Below, in pieces: positions 1-11,710 of a DNA stretch of 64,000 bases. A model generated the notes under the pieces. The model did not search any database and was not told where the DNA came from. It saw nothing but the letters and a program-made list of their open reading frames with translations. Source of the DNA: Asterias amurensis (lineage: Eukaryota; Echinodermata; Asteroidea; Forcipulatida; Asteriidae); assembly GCF_032118995.1 (NCBI RefSeq), contig NC_092661.1, positions 4,776,501 through 4,840,500 of the forward strand, in the 5' to 3' direction. The translations under genes and the position numbers were made by a program. Numbering within the stretch: position 1 is the first letter of the stretch; each line of letters starts with the position of its first letter.

Positions 1-3000
1 ATGATGGCTCATTGCGAGGGAATGTTGCTGGAGAAAAACCTGTTGATAATTCTCTTTGGAATCCTCGTGTGGTTTTACCCGCTATCCTGCTGGTGCCTCA
101 ATCTCACTGGTAAGTATTGAATTAACGGTGAAACTAGTTGGGGAGCACTTATAAACTGCAAAACTAGGGTGTTAAATTCATTCGTTTTGTACGTGACAAC
201 ACCAACACGGTATTAATTTCCCCCCAAAATAGAGTAATTGGAATAAATACCACCAAGCATGGTGTTATCACATACCAGGAAGAATCAATAATGTATTGCT
301 GCATCCAGCAGCAATACACCTGGTCGAGAGACATTGCCGGAAAATGCAATGAACAACTTTTTAGAAACGTTTATCAAACTCACGACTAGGACTTGCACGT
401 ACCACGTACGTGTGTATGTTCAAAATTCGATCGAGACAAAGTCTGCCTCGATTGACGTCACAAAATGGGTAAGCAGAGTCATCCCCCAACTAACTTTATC
501 AATTTGTTTAGACATAGAAATCGTTACAAACAAATACTCAAAAATGTATTATTGTTCATAAACGTATTTAATACTATTTCCAGGTGACTTTATGGCATCG
601 TTCGGTTTTTCGTAACCGTTCAATTGCTTTACATAAGACTAACATGACTGTGAAAATTTGATTTAAAAAGTCGCATTTTAAGGTATTGTCGTAATTCAGG
701 AGAGATTGATGTTCACTCAGTAGGAATCTCATGAGTAAAAGAAATGTCGGCGTTATCCGAGATTCCAATTTTAGGGCAAAATAGTTTTACTGAAAAAAAA
801 AAAACATAAAATATTACTTCGAAGTGAATTAGTGTTTTTCGAAACTTTTTATTTTCAATTATCTTACTGACAGTGGGCACTATTGGTTATAACTCAAAAT
901 AGTGGTTATATTCAAACCTACTTGGTAACGAGTAATGGGGAGAGGTTGATAGTATACAAATATTGAGTGGCTTAGAGTGGTATGGGAGGAATAATATAAT
1001 CGCAGGGAGGAATATTTGGACTGTTCCATTTCACGGGGGGAAGCCGAGTGAAATGGTTAAATCCAAATTTTACCGAGCGATATTATAATTCCTTCCATTC
1101 CACGAATTAAAGCCACTCAATAGTTTTTTATAAAACTATCATATAGATCCTTGTCATTAATTTTGTGTTATTTTAAAAGTATAACATTATGAAAAATCAC
1201 CAATTTGTTTTACTGAAAACCAAAAATCATACAGCGCCGCGTAGCGGCAACATTGCACAAATCGGATCACAACCATTTGCACAGGCAGTGCTCCTTTGTT
1301 TTAGCAGCGGCGCAGTGGCGCTGTACTGCTCAAAAACATTGGGAACAAGGATGATCCTGTAAACTGTTGAATGGGAAATGCTATTTCCCATGGGCGAAGG
1401 TATGTCTTTTTGATCGCCGGTGCGGATGGGAGTAATAGTGAATGTCACGAGAAGTAAGTTCCACCAATCAAATGACAAGGATCTGTATGTCAGTAATATA
1501 ATATAAAACATTGTTAACGGCTCCCTCTGAAGTGACGTAGTTTTCGAGAAGAAGTAAATTTTCCACGAATTTGATCTCGAGACCTCAGACTTAGATTTTG
1601 AGGTTTCGAAATCGAGCTTCTGCAAGCACACCGCAACTTCGTGTGACAAGGGTGTTTTTTCTTTCATGGTTATCTCGCAACTTCAACGACCAATTATTAG
1701 CTCAAATTTTTACAGGTTTGTTATTTTATGCATAATTTATGTTGAGATACACCAAGTGAGAAGACTGTGTTGTAATATTCATTTCAGCGTTGGATCTTCA
1801 GGGAATGCAAGCAAGCCAGATCTCGGACTGGAGGAATTATTCAGCAGATCTTGCAATTGACGGCAACTCAAACACAAACGTCAGTGGTGGTGGGTCTTGC
1901 TCTCACACCGGTTAGTGTGAAATTTAAATACATTTTTTTTACAAGATGCAAATTACATTGGTGATTAAAAGAGAGTGTAAAGAGAGTTTTGTTTTTACTT
2001 TATAATCTTCACACACTCGTATCTACGGAAGTGTACTTTAAGACATAACGAACCGCCCGGGCGGACTACTAAAGCCCGGTTCATACTTCATGCGAATGCG
2101 AATGCGTATGCGAAGCGAATTTGACGTGAATTTGACGTCACAACTATCCTTTCGCAGCGATATTCGCAAGTGAGTTGAACGGAGCTGAACTGCTGCGAAT
2201 ATTCGTTGCGATTTTTGTGACGTCAACACTCGCTTCGCATTCGCATTCGCAGGAAGTATGAACGGGCTTAATCCGCCAGGGCGGATTACTTTTGCGCCCG
2301 GGCGGATTACCAAAACGAATATTAACACATACCAACTGTTACAGACATCCGCATTACTACGGAACTACGGAAGTGTATTTCCGTACGTATCGTATCGTCG
2401 CTTGCACCAAGAACTGACGAGGGCCTTGTAACATTTCGTGTCTAGAGAAAATCGCAGTTGAAGTTGAACCTGATTTGCTAGCTTTTATTTATTCTTTGCT
2501 CTTTGTTTATTTTGTGTGTACAGCGCTGTGGTACTTTCCCCTGTTAGTTAGAGCGCTTTATAAATACCTTGTATTATTATTATTATTATTAACTCATGAT
2601 TTTTGAACCTGCTGTTTAGGAGCTGCTGCAAATTGTTAGCAAAACATTTGAGTACAAAATTAAAACTGACTTCCTCGTTTAATGCAGAACTGCCAATGTA
2701 TTTTCAATCTTGCAACTGTTTTGATTAGTTAAAAACACTGGACACTATTGGTTATTGTCAAAAACAAGTCTTCTCGCTTGGTGTATCTCTGATGCATAAA
2801 TTAACAAACATGTGAACAAACGTCGACGAAGTTGCGAGATAATAATGAAAGAAAAAACACCCTTGTCACACGAAGTTGTGTGCTTTCAGATGCTTGACTT
2901 CGAGACTTCAAAATCTAGTTCTGAGGTATCGAAATCAAATTCTTGATTTTGTTTTCATTTTCGAAAACTACATTACTCCAGAGGGAGCCTTTTCTCACAA

Positions 3001-6000
3001 TGTTTTATACTATCAACCTCTCCCTATAGTTACCAAGTGAGGTTTCATGCGAATCATTATTTTGAGTAATGTGTCCACTGCCTTTAAAATAAGTAACTTC
3101 CGTGTGTGGTTCATATACGAGTTATTAATTTACGTCGAAAAAAGTGGATGCAGCGATGTGTACACGCCAAAACACACGTCGCTTCGTGAAAGTGCACAAC
3201 TAAAAAGGTTAAGAGTCAGTTCAGGTAAATAATTGACATAGTTGCTCACGATCAAAAAATGAATTTTTTAAATAATTTGTGGGTGGAATGGCCTTTTGCA
3301 TTTTCAATTCTATGTATAGCCCGTTGCCATGGTTACAGCTCATTTTGTTTTTTGGCCATTTTAGGCCGATTTTGTGGTCTGAAAAACTGGTTTTTAGCTC
3401 ATATTTACAACTCCACCCCACCAAAATGCAACATTATTTCAAAAAACCTTTTATATCACTACAAAGTATCATCCCTGGCCTTCCTTGAGAAAAAAAATGT
3501 ATTGCTTTAAATATCATTCTTGTGCTATTTTTGCATCATGACTTACAGTATGTTTTTAGAACTTGCAAAATCGACATTTTTACCCTATTTTTGGACCACA
3601 AAATGTCAACTTGCAGGGGTCTCAGAAAATTTTCCTTTCGGCTGTGATTAGGGCCAACATTGGTCTTTTCATATCTGGTGTCAAAAACTTGGGCAATTGT
3701 ATCCTGTTGTGACAGTACTGCCTCAAAACTAGACTTTTTTCCCCAAAACGTGAAAAATGCCTTTTTAAGGGTCTTTTCACATAATATCGACATACGTGTC
3801 CACGGTAAAAAAAAAAGAATATTTTTCTTATACTTTGTGGATGGTAGGGACTTGAGGTCCAAATAAACAACATTTACATTTCAAATCATAATATCAAATC
3901 ATTTCAAATCATAATAACAACAAACGGCAGCCGAAAACGCTCGCCTTTTATAGATTTAGGTAGGTCGCAATTAATAAGTACGCATGAGCTCGCGACCTAA
4001 AGTAATTGGTTACTGTAATGCAAATTAGCGCTTGCGACCAAAAGTAAGTGGTTGCGACCAGATATGTTAATTAGCGCTTGCGACCTGCGACCTAACGCGA
4101 TTGGCTAAACATGCTTTGCAGGCGTGGCTTATACTTAACGCTAAACCATGGGTAATAAAGTTTACATGTAGTTTTCCTATGACAAGGTCAAAGTGCACAT
4201 ACAAAATAATGTTCATTTCACGAACTCTCTGTGTGTACTATTTACATGTACATTTATTTAGGCTGTTTTACGTACGCAATTTATATACGTGTGTAAAGAC
4301 AATTTAACGTTAAACAACATACATCGGAAACTTGTGAATACTTAATTATCTCAACGAAATCTCAGCTGGATAATTCTAGAACATTCTCTCATACATTCTT
4401 AACAACTGTTCCTGTAAACCCTAAAGATTAAAGTAATTAAACGTTCGTTGGCACTACAAGTAAATATTGTCAAAGATTGTACCGTGAATACTACTAAAAA
4501 TGTGCAAGTTTCAAGCACAATAATAATTCGATAAACTCTCGGACACCATTTTATTTGACAGCTCTATTTTTAGCAAAGATCCGTGGGGAAAAGGCACTTT
4601 TCGCCACAATAATATTATTATGTCACTTCGTGAAAACAAAGAAAGAACACCCGCGTGGTTTTTTAACCTGTAATTCTACACCATCAATACCTTTGGGTCT
4701 CAACCAATAATTGTCCACATTTTATGTTGTCCATGCCCCTCGTAATTATATTCCTTTTGTAGACCCTGAAGATTCTCATCCCTGGTGGAAGGTGGACCTG
4801 GGAGCAAACCACTGCATCGGTCGTGTCACCCTTGTCCACAGAGGAGATTGTTGTTGTAAGTTCTAAAACGTTAATATTTCACAATAAATGGGATTAGTGG
4901 AAAGTTGTGCTGGTTAATTGTTTTAGACCTACGGTAATTATTCATACTTGACCAACGAGGGCGCTGTTTATGTAATGTTATATCAAATCTAGACTGGGTC
5001 CCTGCCTTTAAGGTCCCCGCCGCTAGATCCAGTGATTCCATTGGATACAATATGATCATGATAAAGTGCTGCAATGACATGAGCTAGCTGCCCAAACAGA
5101 ACACTGCTGTCACGTCCGCAATAAAATTTGTCTGTGTATCTCAATGTGAAATGACTGAGGTCAAAGGTGAATCTACACGCCGGTTTTGCGGGAAGCCGGT
5201 CTCAGGCATTATTTACGAGCCTCGAAGTGTGACGTCAGATATTCTCAAATCGGGAAGATAATTATTAAGGCCGTATCCGAATCAAACGATTTCGGCTACT
5301 GCTACGGCTGTTGGCTGATGTTAGCGACAACGTAGACTTGGTCCCAAGTCGTTGATCGTGGCTTTTTAGTCGTCCTGATAGCCGCTACAAACAGCGCCCT
5401 CTTGTGATCAACCTTCCTCATTCAGCTTACTTGAGGGCGCGTGTATTTATGTCTTTCGGGCACATTCTTATGTATTTCGGGCACATTGCAAGAAGAGATG
5501 GGGATAACCTGGAGAAGCAATGTATGGACGGACGTGTTGCTGGTCGCGCCAGCAGAGGAAGACCAACGGCGTGGTGGACAGATAACATTCGTGCACTTAT
5601 AATGGGGGGAAACTGTGGCCTGAGGAAGACCGCACTGGACAGGGACGCGTGGAAGGAATTCACTTCTCGGATCTTCATGGCCAGCTGACGCCCTAATGGA
5701 CGAAAGAAGAAGAGGGCGCGTGATAGCCTGAACATCTGACGTCACACTTCGAGGCTCGTGAATAACGCCAGCAGAGACCGGCATCAAGAACTGGCGTGTT
5801 GTTTAACATTTGACCTCATTAATTTCACATACGCAGTCAAATTCTATTGCGGATTTGAGAGCAGTGTACTGTTTGGGCATATTGGGTGCACGTTTATCCA
5901 ATATCATTGTATCCAATGGTAGCTAATTAATGTGGAGGCGCTTTTTCGTGGCTGAGATGCAGAAGAATAACCGCGATCTAAGACTCGAATCGAGTCTAGC

Positions 6001-7389
6001 GACAACGTAGCAGAGGATCAGGGGCGCTTTCAGAGATCTGAAGCCGAAGCCTTTAATTTGAACACGGCACAACAATAATGTTTACCACACTTTTTTACAA
6101 AGAAGATTGCGGTTGTAAGTTCAAAACGTTGATACTTTCAGAACACTGCAAGGGTAGCTGGCACCTAATAACCAGCAGCGAGTGTATTGTGTTTTAGCAT
6201 TTTAACGATGGTTCTTATTTTTGAACTACGACACTTGTTAAAACTTGACCAACGAGGGCGCTATCAAAACGGCAAGTAACTGAAGCAACATCGTATGTAA
6301 TTAACTACCAAAACCGTAACAGTGGTTGTCCTAATTATCACAATAAAACTGACATAGCACTTGATTTATTTCGAGACAATTGCTTCAACCCAACAATACG
6401 TGAGCCTATACTGAATTTATGTGAGTCAGTGACCAGTTTAATTTTCATTGACAGTCAAAAGAATGAATGGCGCCACCGTGAGGGCGGGTACACAGAGCAA
6501 CATTTTCAATAATGCCGCGTGTGGACTACCAGTGACATCAGACCAATCATTGAACACTGTGGGACACATACCGATTGTGTGCGACCCGCCCGTGATTGCC
6601 CGGTACGTCAGTGTGGACGACGATGTTCCAGCTTCAAACTCCAATGCACTAACACTGTGTGAAGTGATGGTTGAAGAGTACCCCATGGCAGACTGCCCTC
6701 AATCAACAAGTAAGAATACTATTAGGGCGAAAGGAATCATTGACAAGGAATGAAAACAATGATTGATTTTTCTTTTCGTGAACCGTTCTTGTTGAATGGG
6801 GAAAACAAGGAACAATCAATACACATCATCTTGAATGGTCAACTAACTATATCATTGTACTTGCCATAAATATTGGTCCTTGGAATGTTAAAATCGTTGC
6901 GTTATTGAGTAATTGCGTCAAATCTAGGAGTCTTCAACTCCATTAGGTTGTTTTCTCACTGTCCTTTTGATTGGCACTCATAGTTTGCATGCTTGACTTT
7001 TCAGTGTTCTTATCAACTTACTTACCGCCTACTAATCATGTTGTAATCTATTCGACAAAGACGCACAAATTTCGAAAAGCGCTTTTTGTTTCATCGTTTT
7101 TACTACTTTATTTTCTATAGCTGCAATGAACATAGATCCGTCGTTCTCCATCACCTGCATGTCCACATTGATGTTTGTGGACAAACAAATAACCAACGCA
7201 CGCCCTCTGTCGGTCGATAACAAGAAGTCACCCATGCAATGCTTCATGTATTGCAAGATAAATAACGAGTGTTGGTCTTTCGACTACGTCATGACTTCTG
7301 GTCAGTGCAGGCTCTACGATGTAAAGGCTGGAGACTTGAAGGCAGATGATCAGCCAGGCTGCTTGGTGTATGAAGTAGTCCGTGGCTAG
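1..7389 (+). CDS. Lectin A: secreted F-type lectin with C-terminal PAN/apple-like domain, five exons
   Basis: Exons 1-109, 1788-1910, 4763-4855, 6455-6709 and 7121-7389 join in frame with GT-AG introns, all phase 1, giving 282 residues. Residues 1-36 are a signal peptide with a hydrophobic core ending PLSCWC. Residues 37-193 form an F-type lectin domain: GMQASQIS start, AIDGN turn, HPWWKVDLGANHC, then R104-G-D106 with C107-C108 and R111. This is the R-x-D-x4-R/K fucose motif with the vicinal Cys pair known in the family. It continues with AACGLPVT, VCDPPVIARYVSV and LCEVMVEEYP. Residues 195-282 are PAN/apple-like (QCFMYCKINNECWSFDY, then GQCRLYD and GCLVY). The likely role is a secreted glycan-binding protein; the ligand is inferred. 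Exon 1 starts at base 1, so the promoter lies outside the window; the two adjacent ATGs give a one-residue ambiguity. Introns 1-3 hold many nested mobile elements. Confidence 0.86.
295..595. mobile_element. Partial foldback element, same family as 14504-15089
   Basis: AGCAGCAATACACCTGGTCG, AAGTCTGCCTCGATTGACGT and, at the end, TTTCCAGGTGACTTTA match the centre, arm and right end of the complete foldback in lectin B intron 1. The left arm is missing. Confidence 0.6.
962..1122. mobile_element. Nested 161-bp inverted-repeat element
   Basis: Ends ATTGAGTGGCTT and AAGCCACTCAAT, with inner arms GGAATAATATAATCGC against GCGATATTATAATTCC. It lies within MITE A1. Confidence 0.7.
1141..1488. mobile_element. 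Nested 348-bp inverted-repeat element
   Basis: Ends ATATAGATCCTTGTCATT and AATGACAAGGATCTGTAT. The interior has GC-rich palindromic pieces around CAGCGCCGCGTAGCGGC and GCAGCGGCGCAGTGGCGC. It is also nested in MITE A1. The open frame across it on the minus strand has no recognisable domain. Confidence 0.65.
2072..2269. mobile_element. MITE with AAGCCCGGTTCATACTTC ends in lectin A intron 2
   Basis: Inverted ends AAGCCCGGTTCATACTTC and GAAGTATGAACGGGCTT, then GCGAATGCGAATGCG against CGCATTCGCATTCGC. It is flanked on both sides by GC-rich GCCCGGGCGGA motifs (2056 and 2297), which are probably part of an older surrounding repeat. Confidence 0.75.
2500..2592 (+). mobile_element. 3' tail of a non-LTR retroposon with ATT microsatellite
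   Basis: TTAGAGCGCTTTATAAATAC followed by a (TATTAT)n tail is a typical LINE/SINE 3' end. It sits in lectin A intron 2. Confidence 0.45.
2729..3087 (-). mobile_element. MITE family A, copy 2
   Basis: TTAA at both ends, with ACACTGGACACTATTGG and GTGTCCACTGCC. Interior is in reverse orientation relative to copy 3; lectin A intron 2. Confidence 0.8.
3240..4130. other. Unassigned intron DNA
   Basis: 3240-3880 is low-complexity sequence with overlapping open frames on both strands and no recognisable domain. 3940-4110 holds a small run of GCGACCTAAAGTAA / GCGACCAAAAGTAAG motifs. Nothing else is supported up to exon 3. Confidence 0.4.
5036..5920. mobile_element. Foldback element with ~200-bp inverted arms in lectin A intron 3
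   Basis: The left arm (CCATTGGATACAATAT, GCCCAAACAG, AGCCGGTCTC, CGAAGTGTGACGTCAGAT) is the reverse complement of the right arm (ATCTGACGTCACACTTCGAG, GAGACCGGC, CTGTTTGGGC, ATTGTATCCAATGG). The centre carries a LINE-derived coding fragment. Flanking DNA is a partial duplication of the exon 3 / intron 3 boundary. Confidence 0.75.
5404..5688 (+). mobile_element. C-terminal fragment of a non-LTR retrotransposon reverse transcriptase ORF
   Basis: The frame contains YFGHIARRDGDNLEKQCMDG, RASRGRPTAWWTDNI and LRKTALDRDAWKEF. This is the familiar tail of LINE ORF2-type proteins (FGH-x-R, GRGRP-x-x-W, R-x-x-A-x-D-R-x-x-W). No reverse transcriptase core is present, so it is a captured remnant inside the foldback element. 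Confidence 0.65.
6100..6265 (+). pseudogene. Relic duplicate of lectin exon 3 end and intron 3 start
   Basis: AGATTGCGGTTGTAAGTTC, AAAACGTTGATACTTTC and CTTGACCAACGAGGGCGCT repeat the end of exon 3, its donor and the early intron found at 4845-4975. It is a local duplication flanking the foldback element. Confidence 0.6.
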
Positions 7390-8880
7390 ACCAGTATTGC
7401 GAACAAAGTCTTGTTTCAAACCAAATCAATGTACCTGATACATGACAATTCATAACTCAAGTTATTTAGAAATAGTTTGAATGCTTTATTTCGTGCTATC
7501 TAATACCGGGTTGTGCTCTCTTGAGAAAAAATTGTTCAGGATAATCACATAACACAAAGTAACATAGTCGATTTCAAGTCAATTCAACACTTGTTTCTTG
7601 CTAATGCATACCCAAAACAAACAATTTTTCTTGGCTCTCATGCAAACAATATACTACGATCACAGATGTGCAAACCAAGTCTACTAAATTTAAAGGTACG
7701 CTGTAGACTTTAAACAAAATTAATCAATCTGCGGAGGCAGCTTTTTTTTATCGTCATCGTATTGGTTCCTCTTACGGACCATTCCACAATATAAAAACAA
7801 AATTAACAAAGGCATTTGGAGAAGCTTTGAAACTGCCAAACATACCGAACGAAATTTCCCAGACAAGTGGAATTGTTCTGGGTTCTTTTGGGCATTGATA
7901 TGAAAATTTAATGTACACATAAATATAAAAGAGAAAAGTTTTTAGATAAGCCGATATGGCATTATGATGTTGGACTTACAGGCTATGAACTTTAGGAGTG
8001 AAATGTTGTGCTGTATGCTTGAGTGTCATATTGCTTATGGTTGATAGAGATTTATGGGATCCTTCATGTTCGTTGGGTTAGTTTGGGTGATTCATGTCAT
8101 GTGACTGTTTATGCAGATCTGGTTTAAGAATGGCTGTTGTTGAAAATGGGTGTTTATATTTAAACTGTTGAAATGTACGGATGGAGGAAATCAAATGGAA
8201 ATCTAGTTCTTAAATAGTTATTTCAAAATTGAGCAGTACAAAATGTCTTAACTTGTACCGGACCAGGTCCAGTTTTTATTCTTCAAAGCTAGAAAGTGAT
8301 GTGTTGATTGTGGCATAATAAGACATTTTAATGAGCCACGATTTAAAACAAAATTATGTCATGATTGCTCACAAGATGTAAGCAACGCAGATTGTTTGAT
8401 GTTGGATAGTTTATGGATTAGTTATACCACTATCTAGATTCATATGTTTCTAAGGATTTCATAATTTCATGGGACATCATTATGTCATAGTGTCATAAAT
8501 GTCACAGATATCATGACGTCGTGGCCTTCATATCATGATGTCATTGCTTTCATGACGGCAAAACAAAATTAATAGGGTGTCGTGATGACGATTTGTTCGT
8601 TTTAAACTCTGACAGTTGTTGAAAATGTATGCTTTTAGGCTACTTAAAATGTTGATTTGTAATTGTGTATTTAGTTAATAAGTTAAATTGATGTTGTTAA
8701 TTCTAAATACTTCATTATGGCACAGTCTTAACTTAAACGGAAATCAATATCATTGTAAATATAAAACCTCAAATCTTTATTTTTTCAAAATTCTTTTTTT
8801 TGGGGGTTCAAAGTAAGAAAATGAGAGGTTGATTTGGTAACATTCCATTTGAATGAATCAATATTAAAAACAATTTATTG
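7390..8880. other. Lectin A 3' flank and intergenic DNA
   Basis: There is no clear AATAAA within 500 bp of the lectin A stop. The segment 8380-8560, rich in ATCATGATGTCAT-type motifs, is partly repeated at 9290-9480, on the other side of MITE A3. No gene is seen. Confidence 0.45.
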
Positions 8881-8881
8881 C

Positions 8882-9269
8882 TTAAAGGCAGTGGACACTA
8901 TTGGTAATTACTCAAAACAACTATTAGCATAAAATACTTTCTTGGTGACGAGTAATGGGGAGAGGTTGATGGTATAAAACATTGTGAGAAACGGCTCCCC
9001 CTGAAGTGCCTTAGTTTTTGAGAAAGAAGTAATTTTCCACCAATTTGATTTCGTGACCTCAGATTTAGAACTTGAGGTCTCGAAATCAACCATCTAAACG
9101 CACACAACTTTGTGTGACAAGGGTGTTTTGTTTCTTTCATTATTATCTCGCAACTCGATGACCAATTGAGCTCAAATTTTCACAGGTTAGTTATTTTATG
9201 CAGATGTTGAGATACACAAACTGTGAAGGCTAGTCTTTGACAATTACCAATAGTGTCCACTGCCTTTAA
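8882..9269 (+). mobile_element. MITE family A, copy 3 (well preserved)
   Basis: Perfect TTAA at both ends, outer TIR AGGCAGTGGACACTATTGG. At 388 bp it is the best reference copy of the family in the window. Confidence 0.88.
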
Positions 9270-9542
9270 CCATAATACAAATATTCACATGATGTATATA
9301 CGCAGCGCAAATTGTTTGGTGCTGGATAGTAAAGGCCTATATTATATGGAATATTACTCCCATCATCTGGGATTCTAGGTTTTATTAGGATGGCATCATA
9401 TCTTGGGACATCATGTTATGATGTCATAATAACGTCATAAGTCCTATGATTATGGATGCCATGATATCATGACATCAAAACGAACATTTTTTTTACCCCA
9501 CAAGTCCTATTCATGAAAACGTTAAACATTATGTTTGTGGTT

Positions 9543-9922
9543 TTAAAGGAACACGTTGCCTTGGATCGGACGAGTTGGTCTATAAAAAAGCGTTTGCAAC
9601 CGTTTATTATAAAATGCATATGGTTGGAAAGATAATATAAAAGTAGAATACAATGATCCACACAAGTTTGCCTAGAAATTGCGTGGTTTTCCTTTTACTG
9701 TGCGAACTAACACGGTCGGCCATTTATGGGAGTCAAAAATTTGACTCCCATAAATGGCCGACCGTGTTAGTCGACGAGGTAAAAGGAAAACCGTGCAAAT
9801 TCGAGGCATGTTTGTGTGGATCATTGTATTCTACTTTTACAGCATCTTTCTACCATATGCATGTTTTAACAAACGCTTTTCAAAGACCAACTCGACCGAT
9901 CCAAGGCAACGTGTTCCTTTAA
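9543..9922. mobile_element. Near-perfect palindromic TTAA element (family C)
   Basis: 380 bp, starting TTAAAGGAACACGTTGCC and ending GGCAACGTGTTCCTTTAA. The arms of about 185 bp meet at GGAGTCAAAAATTTGACTCC. Open frames across it are by-products of the palindrome. Confidence 0.88.
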
Positions 9923-10215
9923 TTTTCTTGATTGTTTTCCTGACTATTATCTGAATTGGTGACTACAGATTCGGCTATAACTGTTGAATCTTTAGCAACG
10001 CATTGCATATATACACGATTTTGTTTTGTTTAGAACGGACTGCTTCTCACCAAGGGCATTGCAGAGTAGGACTTCTGTTTCGACAATGTATTAACAACAC
10101 GTATTTGTAGTTTCGTTGTCATGGATACATGGCAGCATAAACACTTCGTGTAGCTACACCAACAAGAAGACTCCTGGGATTTGACTAAATCGCCCACCAA
10201 AAATATTATGAACAC

Positions 10216-10588
10216 TTAAAGCCATTATACACTTTCGGCACAGAAAAAAAAAGTCCACAGATTTACAAACAACTTACAGGGTTTACAGAAGGTAATGGTG
10301 AAAGACTTCTCTTGAAATATTATTCCATGAAACGCTTTACTTTTCGAGAAAACATTACAACAATTATCAATTCTCGTTATCGAGAATTGCGGATTTATTT
10401 TAAACACATGTCATGACACGGCGAAACGTGCGGAAACAAAGGTGGGTTTTCCCCGTTATTTTCTCCCGAATCCGACGACCGATTGAGCCTATAATTTTCA
10501 CAGGTTTGTTATTTTTTATATCAGTTGTGATACACGAAGTGTGGGCCTTTGGACAATACTGTTTACCGAAAGTTTCCAATGGCTTTAA
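10216..10588 (+). mobile_element. MITE family B, copy 1
   Basis: TTAAAGCCATTATACAC to AAGTTTCCAATGGCTTTAA, 373 bp, TTAA at both ends. It shares TTTTCACAGGTTTGTTATTT with family A, so the two families are probably related. Confidence 0.82.
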
Positions 10589-10599
10589 ATCCAGTTCAA

Positions 10600-11440
10600 T
10601 TACTAAAATATCAATTGAACTAGTGTGAACAGGCCGTGTGTACAAACAATCTTATTGTCACCGCCAAAAGGGATACTTTAAAACGTCTCAGAAATTCCTG
10701 CCTCCCTGTTGAGAACTAAAGCCAAATAGCATGGAAGATGTCAAAATAAAGGTAAATGCCAGGTAAATGAACGGCGACTAAGAATATTCTTACTGAGATT
10801 GTGAACAAATTTTTTTTTGCATTTTTGTTAATATCCCCTGGCTAAAATAAACATTCTTAATTCGACACGGGTTGGTTTTATTTAGAGTCTTATTTGATGC
10901 TTCAGAGACCTACTTTGAAAGGAATAATACAAATTGTATCAATAAAATAAATCATTCAATCCATCAATAAATAAAGTAAAACAATACTAGTAAATAATAA
11001 TGAATGATTTTATTAATATGTAAGTTTGTTTGTATATTCTGATGGTCACACGGAGGGTATAAGGACTAGTATTTAGACCGTCTTTAATAACCCATTTTTG
11101 CTATGAAAGTCGCCATCTTGTAAATCAAACGGTATGCGCGTCCAAACGCGTACTTCAACGAAGCACGCATCACGCAGCATTCCCGGTTTGATTTCTATGG
11201 CGTACGGCACATGCACGCACACACCCACGCATACGCGCACAATCGCCATGTTGTAGGGCAGAGATTTGAACGGTGACGTCATATTCAATACGGTCTATAT
11301 TTTTGTCCCTTACAGAGAAACAATACTTGTTTTGTATGTGTTAGTGACATGACCTACGAACATAAACACGGCATATAAGGGTATTTGGCACTTGTAAATT
11401 GTAAACCCATAAAGTGAAACTTTATTTTTCTCAAGCGCTT
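10600..11440. other. Intergenic DNA upstream of orphan exon
   Basis: 10622-10680 (AACAGGCCGTGTGTACAAA, TCACCGCCAAAA) is repeated at 47845-47890 upstream of lectin C, so it belongs to the duplicated lectin flank. No gene is seen. Confidence 0.45.
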
Positions 11441-11522
11441 ACAAAGGAAAACTCAGTTCGCGTGTAACACTTTTTCCTCAACGGTATTTTTGATATCAGC
11501 GAACGAGTGGTGAGTTGCTATC
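11440..11522 (+). promoter_or_regulatory. Conserved lectin 5' flank, B-type (orphan copy)
   Basis: AACTCAGTTCGCGTGTAACAC and TATCAGCGAACGAGTGGTGAG precede the orphan exon, nearly as in lectin B. I see no convincing TATA box. Confidence 0.5.
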
Positions 11523-11639
11523 ATGATGGCTCACTGCGAGGGAATGTTGCAGAAGGAAAACCTGATGATATTTCTCATTGGAATCCTAGTGTGTTTTTGC
11601 CTGCTCTCCTGCTGGTGCCTCAATCTTACGGATAAATAA
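11523..11639 (+). pseudogene. Orphan lectin signal-peptide exon without a splice donor
   Basis: The sequence encodes MMAHCEGMLQKENLMIFLIG followed by ILVCFCLLSCWCLNLT, clearly the lectin exon 1. Where other copies have a GT donor after the Thr codon, this one reads GGATAAATAATG, so the frame runs to a stop at 11637 (38 codons). No lectin exon 2 lies between it and the next exon 1 at 12742. The 80 bp upstream resembles that of lectin B (CTCAGTT, CGCGTGTAAC, CAGCGAACGAGTGGTGAG), so promoter and exon were duplicated together and the exon then decayed. It could serve as an alternative 5' exon only through another donor; none is obvious. Confidence 0.8.
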
Positions 11640-11710
11640 TGTAGAGGCTTTCGAGAAAAATGGAGTCGTGCTAGATGAAAATAGGCCAAGTGTTTAATTC
11701 GCCTACGTGT

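Larger units (their letters stand above)
863..1764 (+). mobile_element. MITE family A, copy 1, split by two nested elements
   Basis: Family A is about 385 bp with TTAA target sites and ends TTAAAGGCAGTGGACAC / GTGTCCACTGCCTTTAA. Here the left part (863-958) and right part (1489-1764) are separated by elements at 962-1122 and 1141-1488. The right end stops about 24 bp before the acceptor of lectin A exon 2. Confidence 0.75.

Noticed and set aside
2038-2335. Two overlapping minus-strand frames near 2.0-2.3 kb
   Set aside because: They cover a palindromic MITE and GC-rich flanks; no domain.
3221-3873. Several overlapping frames on both strands in lectin A intron 2
   Set aside because: Low-complexity, mutually overlapping, without recognisable motifs or splice context.
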